Source of the DNA: Armatimonadota bacterium
Lineage (GTDB): Bacteria; Armatimonadota; Fimbriimonadia; Fimbriimonadales; Fimbriimonadaceae
NCBI GenBank assembly: GCA_018268395.1
Contig: JAFDWQ010000005.1
Span: 219,883 to 283,882 of the forward strand
DNA: 64,000 nt
Direction of reading: 5' to 3'
Shown one piece after another: positions 60,433 through 64,000 of this stretch. Position 1 is the first letter of the stretch, and the number at the start of each line of letters is the position of its first letter. The notes beneath the pieces are model-generated. The model worked only from the letters and a program-made list of their open reading frames with translations, made no database searches and was not told where the DNA came from. A program made the translations under genes and the position numbers.

Positions 60433-62693
60433 AGCGGCGGCTTTTTCGGTCCGCGGCCGCCGATCGCGATGCCTTCACGCATTTGGGCTTTCGAAGCAGC
60501 GACGGCTTCTCGGAACTTCTGTGGCAGGTCGTTGAATGCCCCGCTCTTCGTGTTCTCAGGAAGGAGGACGTCGCTGAAGTCGCCCCGGTGGACCGATTTG
60601 TTGCCGAACGTCAGGTGGGATTCGACGAGGGTCGTGAGAGAAGGCCGGAACTGGTCGAACTTCAGCATCTTCGACTGGAGGTCGGGGATGCGGTCGTTCT
60701 CGCTCAGCGCTTCCATTTGAGCCAGCCCTTCGGCCGTCATGAAGCGTCCTCCCCGTGTGCCCTTGATCGACGCGTAAACGCTGTCCATCGGCGTGAACTT
60801 CAACCGGAACTCGCCCATCGCGGGCAAGCCTTGGGGGTAGGCCTCTGTCGGTTCGTTGTGCAACCCGTCGGCGGGCGGCTCTTGCGGGCGGTCGCCCTCC
60901 CCGGTGGAGATGCCGATGCCGATGAAGTCTCCTTCGCCGAAGATCGAACCGCCTGTCGACTGCCCGTACACGGTGCGTTCGAGCATCGCGATCTGGGCTT
61001 GGCTCATCGTGCCGATGCGGAAGACGGTCTCCGGTTTCGGATTGTCGAAGACCTGCCGGTCCAACGTCCCCAAGAGTTGGTAAAGGCCTGGATTCTGGTC
61101 CATCGGGAACTGAAGGTCTTCGGCCACGAACGGCTCGATCGCTCGAAGCGTGACGATCCCGAAGTTCGTCGAATCCGGAACAGTGCCGAGGCTGGCGGCG
61201 AAGCGGGAGAGCTCCTGAAGGCGGGCATAGCCCTTCGAGACGACCGCACCGTAAAGGGTCTTGGCACTCGCCCGGCGCATCTGCGACGTACGGGACACAA
61301 GCCAGTCGTCCGCCGTCAAGACGGCCCAATCCCCTTCGTGCGTCATCGACGCCTTGCCCGTGTTCAAGGCGGGGAAAAGGTCGGCGACCTTGCCGCCTTT
61401 GGCCAGCGCCTTGGCGATCGGCATGATGACCGTGTCCGGCAGTGCGGCGACGATGTCGAGGCCGCTTTGTTTCGAAAGCGCGGACAAAGCTTCGGAGACG
61501 AAGGTGCCTTGAGGATCGGTGCGGACCGGATCGGCCAAGGCGGCCAGGGCCTCCCGCGAGAGGACGGGGGTCGCGGTGGGGCTGTCCGAAGCGATCCGGA
61601 ACACGGCGCCGCCGCTTCCGCTGGTGGAGATCGCGAACGAGCTCTGGTTGCCGCCGTCGTCGCCGGACGTCGTGACGAAGTTCACGGCGAGTTCCTTGCC
61701 CAGCGCGGACAGGTCGATCGTGCCGTCGGGCTTCAAACCACTGTCCGCAGCGGTCTTGGCTTCAGTCTTCGGCGCGATCCAGGCGCTCGCCGTACCGACG
61801 TACGTACCGCTGCCGTCTGCGATCTTGAGCTCGACGTTGACCCCTTCGAAGTTCCCGCGCCGGGTCAGGACCAGAAGGACTTCTTGGACGCTGCCTTGCA
61901 GCGGTTTGGCCGAGAGGTCGAGCCCGCCTCGGACCGAGACGTTGGGAGGATCGACGTTCGGGCCGGACAGGGCGCGGACGAGCGTCTCGTGCGAGCGGAC
62001 GAACGTGTCGATGAGATTGTTGGCCGAGAACGGCAACCGTTTCTGCACGTTCGTCGGCGTCGTCGCATAGACCAAGCGCTGGCCAGGCCCGACCGAGGCG
62101 AGCACGGAAGCGGGCAGCTTGCGCAGGGCCTCGAGCAGGGCGGGCGTCGCCGGCGTGACCGTGGACGACGAGCCCTTCATGATGTTGATCGTGCCGTTGC
62201 CGATGTCCGGGTTGTTCGCCCGCACGTTCGCGAGGATGTCGTTGCGTTCTTTACGCTCCTTCTCGATCAGTTTGGCGACGTGCTCCGACGTCCACTTGCC
62301 GTCGTCGGCACGCTTGTCCAAGAACGTCTTGACCGCCTCTTCGTAGCCATGGACGCGCCGTTGGGCTTGGGCCAGTTCCATCGCCCGGACATCGTCCTTG
62401 TCCCTTTCCAGGCGTTTGCCGTTCCGGGTGTCCGTCCATTTGCCGTGAAGGACGGTGGCGATGCGGTCGAGGAGGTCTTTGACGGTGACGTCGGTGACGC
62501 TCAGGTAGAGCGGCTCGTCGACGAAGTCGCTCGCGGCGTCGAGTTCGAGACCGGCGACCTTGGAGAGTTCGGCAAGGGCCTTCTTCGGCTCCATGGCAGG
62601 GGCCGAGAAACTGACCGTCTTGTCGAGTTGGGCATGAGAGACCACGGCCAGGGCAGCAAGGCCCAACGTGCCGCAAAACGATGGCAACTTCAC
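60429..62693 (-). CDS. Secreted protein with an STN-like N-terminal domain
   Basis: The 754-residue product has a signal peptide ([20 protein letters not shown]). A domain like the secretin/TonB short N-terminal (STN) module follows: [25 protein letters not shown], then [19 protein letters not shown]. The long remainder is Ala/Thr/Ser-rich with a second STN-like half at [22 protein letters not shown]. It could bind other outer-membrane or periplasmic complexes. GTG 62693 is chosen because TATATG lies six bases upstream and the signal peptide begins there; ATG 62702 is an alternative. Confidence 0.72.
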   Translation of the reverse strand: MKLPSFCGTLGLAALAVVSHAQLDKTVSFSAPAMEPKKALAELSKVAGLELDAASDFVDEPLYLSVTDVTVKDLLDRIATVLHGKWTDTRNGKRLERDKDDVRAMELAQAQRRVHGYEEAVKTFLDKRADDGKWTSEHVAKLIEKERKERNDILANVRANNPDIGNGTINIMKGSSSTVTPATPALLEALRKLPASVLASVGPGQRLVYATTPTNVQKRLPFSANNLIDTFVRSHETLVRALSGPNVDPPNVSVRGGLDLSAKPLQGSVQEVLLVLTRRGNFEGVNVELKIADGSGTYVGTASAWIAPKTEAKTAADSGLKPDGTIDLSALGKELAVNFVTTSGDDGGNQSSFAISTSGSGGAVFRIASDSPTATPVLSREALAALADPVRTDPQGTFVSEALSALSKQSGLDIVAALPDTVIMPIAKALAKGGKVADLFPALNTGKASMTHEGDWAVLTADDWLVSRTSQMRRASAKTLYGAVVSKGYARLQELSRFAASLGTVPDSTNFGIVTLRAIEPFVAEDLQFPMDQNPGLYQLLGTLDRQVFDNPKPETVFRIGTMSQAQIAMLERTVYGQSTGGSIFGEGDFIGIGISTGEGDRPQEPPADGLHNEPTEAYPQGLPAMGEFRLKFTPMDSVYASIKGTRGGRFMTAEGLAQMEALSENDRIPDLQSKMLKFDQFRPSLTTLVESHLTFGNKSVHRGDFSDVLLPENTKSGAFNDLPQKFREAVAASKAQMREGIAIGGRGPKKPPL

Positions 62694-62856
62694 GTCACAC
62701 ATATACCGGTTCCAGGTTGGCGAAGGTTCCGCAGCGGCCCCCTTGCCAGGGGCCGCATTACCCTCCGAGACCCGGCACCGGGTGGTATAAAACCATGGGC
62801 ACCTCAACGTCGCGGGCCCGAGCACGATCCTCCCCATTCCACCTGCAGGGACTTTC

Positions 62857-63873
62857 ATGGCCAAAGCCAAGCTCGAATCTCAGACCGAATCGCCCGCATT
62901 GCTCGAGGACTTCTACCGACAGATGCTCCTCATCCGGCACTTCGAAGAGAAGTGCAACTTCGCCTATCGCCAAGGCAAGGTCGGAGGCTACATGCACGTC
63001 TACATCGGCATGGAAGCCACCGCGATCGGCTTCAACGCCGCCCTCAAGCAGGGTTGGGACTACGTCATGGCCGCCTACCGCGACCATCCCCAGCCGCTCC
63101 TCATGGGCAGCGACCCCGTCGCGGTCATGGCGGAGATCATGGGGCGCAAGGGCGGGCTGAGCAAGGGCAAGGGCGGTTCGATGCACCTATACGACATCGA
63201 GCGGGGCTTCTTCGGCGGCTGGGGCATCGTCGGCGGGCACAACGCGCTGGCGACCGGTCTCGCGTTCGCGGCCAAGTACCGCGGCGAAGACCGGGTCACG
63301 GTGTGCTATCTCGGCGACGGCGCCGCCAACGCGGGCGTGTTCTTCGAGGTGCTCAACATGGCCTCGCTGTGGGACCTGCCGATCGTCTACGTCATCGAGA
63401 ACAACGAGTTCGCGATGGGGACGCGGCTCGAATACCACGCGAGCGACCCCGAGCTTTGGAAGCGCGGCCTGCCTTTCGCGATGGAGTGCGAGCGCATCGA
63501 CGGCATGGACGTCCTCCAGGTCTACAAGGACGCCCGGCGCATCGTCGACCGGACGCGGAAGACCTCGCGGCCCTGCGTGATCGAGGTCATGAACTACCGC
63601 TTCGCCGGCCATGGCGCGGCCGATAACGACCGTCAGCTTTACAGGACGAAGGAAGAGGAAGAGAAGGCGGCCCACCGCGACCCGCTCCCTCGGCTGGAGA
63701 AGATCCTCATCGAGCGCAACGTCATGACGCGCGAAAAGATGGAAGCGATCGACGAGGAGATCCGCGCCGAGGTCGACAAGATCTACGAAGCGGCCGACGC
63801 GGTCCCGTTCCCCGATCCGAGCGAGGTGTACGACGACGTCTACACCGACATGGAGCCCGAGAAGGGGCACTGA
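62857..63873 (+). CDS. pdhA: Pyruvate (or branched-chain 2-oxoacid) dehydrogenase E1 component, alpha subunit
   Basis: This 338-residue subunit has the E1-alpha order: YRQMLLIRHFEEKC, GGYMHVYIGMEATAIG, MAAYRDHPQPLLMG, KGGSMHLYD and the ThDP motif YLGDGAANAGVFFEVLNMASLWDLPIVYVIENN in parts. C-terminally it has the phosphorylation-loop region YRFAGHGAADND. Length and GGYMH fit pyruvate dehydrogenase E1 alpha. The beta and E2 genes should follow beyond the window. TATAAA lies about 70 bases upstream. Confidence 0.88.
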   Translation: MAKAKLESQTESPALLEDFYRQMLLIRHFEEKCNFAYRQGKVGGYMHVYIGMEATAIGFNAALKQGWDYVMAAYRDHPQPLLMGSDPVAVMAEIMGRKGGLSKGKGGSMHLYDIERGFFGGWGIVGGHNALATGLAFAAKYRGEDRVTVCYLGDGAANAGVFFEVLNMASLWDLPIVYVIENNEFAMGTRLEYHASDPELWKRGLPFAMECERIDGMDVLQVYKDARRIVDRTRKTSRPCVIEVMNYRFAGHGAADNDRQLYRTKEEEEKAAHRDPLPRLEKILIERNVMTREKMEAIDEEIRAEVDKIYEAADAVPFPDPSEVYDDVYTDMEPEKGH

Positions 63874-63939
63874 GGCGCGCCCGAGGATCTAGGCGGACCG
63901 GCCCGTCGCCGTCCCGTCGACCCGGTGCTTCGTGCCGCG

Positions 63940-63993
63940 AACCCTCGTGTCGACGCGGAAAAGCCGATGCTTCTCCCCATGAACACGAGGGTT
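63940..63993. repeat. Perfect 11-base inverted repeat at the right edge
   Basis: AACCCTCGTGT (63940-63950) and ACACGAGGGTT (63983-63993) are exact reverse complements 32 bases apart. The right copy overlaps an ATG at 63979 that may start the next gene. It could be a stem-loop or an operator. The window ends too soon to say more. Confidence 0.5.
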
Positions 63994-64000
63994 TACGCCA

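Noticed and set aside
60483..63626. A 1047-codon open frame on the plus strand
   Set aside because: It runs antisense through the STN-like gene and then out of frame through pdhA. It has no signal or domain and strong Arg bias.

Overview
The window is a GC-rich, gene-dense bacterial chromosome segment carrying about 63 protein genes and two tRNAs. CMP-Kdo synthetase (kdsB), an RND efflux pump with a periplasmic adaptor, outer-membrane-type polysaccharide export genes and type IV pilus retraction ATPases point to a Gram-negative (diderm) organism. Pseudopilin genes, several PilT paralogs, lineage-specific secreted families and a DUF1800 protein resemble what is seen in Armatimonadota (Fimbriimonadia-like). 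That placement is inference from gene content, not from a marker gene. No prophage, insertion sequence or CRISPR array was seen.

Layout. 1-4.7 kb: end of an oligopeptide ABC ATPase, phoU, an FKBP, a Wzm/Wzt-type polysaccharide exporter, a glycosyltransferase and greA. 4.7-5.0 kb: a structured intergenic RNA candidate with a strong terminator. 5.0-13.8 kb: three paralogous secreted proteins of unknown function around kdsB, a bifunctional (p)ppGpp enzyme, dtd and a DapA-family enzyme. 13.8-19.9 kb: a BMP-type lipoprotein, FmdB zinc ribbon, TerC, an oxidoreductase, a hydrolase and an SdpR/SdpI-type pair. 19.9-22.9 kb: a five-gene operon joined by overlapping starts and stops, with a Tes/MJ0619-type radical SAM enzyme, an Lgt-like membrane protein without the usual active-site His, and three small membrane or zinc-ribbon proteins. 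23-28 kb: L,D-transpeptidase, lipoprotein, nitrilase and GNAT enzymes, a beta-propeller and DUF1800. 28.2-30.2 kb: two diverged tandem paralogs of unknown function flanked by structured intergenic elements. 30.2-40 kb: a second GreA, three PilT-family ATPases, TauE/SafE permease, prs, a pseudopilin and a chromosomal Acb2/Tad1-like hairpin protein. 40.3-42.4 kb: tRNA-Asp, tRNA-Phe and a split DsbD. 43-48.3 kb: adaptor-RND-MarR operon. 48.3-48.6 kb: another structured RNA candidate ending in a terminator. 48.6-52.1 kb: NHEJ operon (Ku, separate phosphoesterase, ligase-polymerase). 52.1-64 kb: sugar-type oxidoreductase and aldolase, SLBB export protein with VanX-like peptidase, a large secreted protein, transketolase, an STN-like secreted protein and pyruvate dehydrogenase E1 alpha.

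A recurring regulatory feature is a -10-like hexamer (TANNNT or one mismatch) only 6-10 bases before the start codon of about nineteen genes. This suggests many leaderless or nearly leaderless mRNAs. All functional calls are from reading the sequence; no database search was run.
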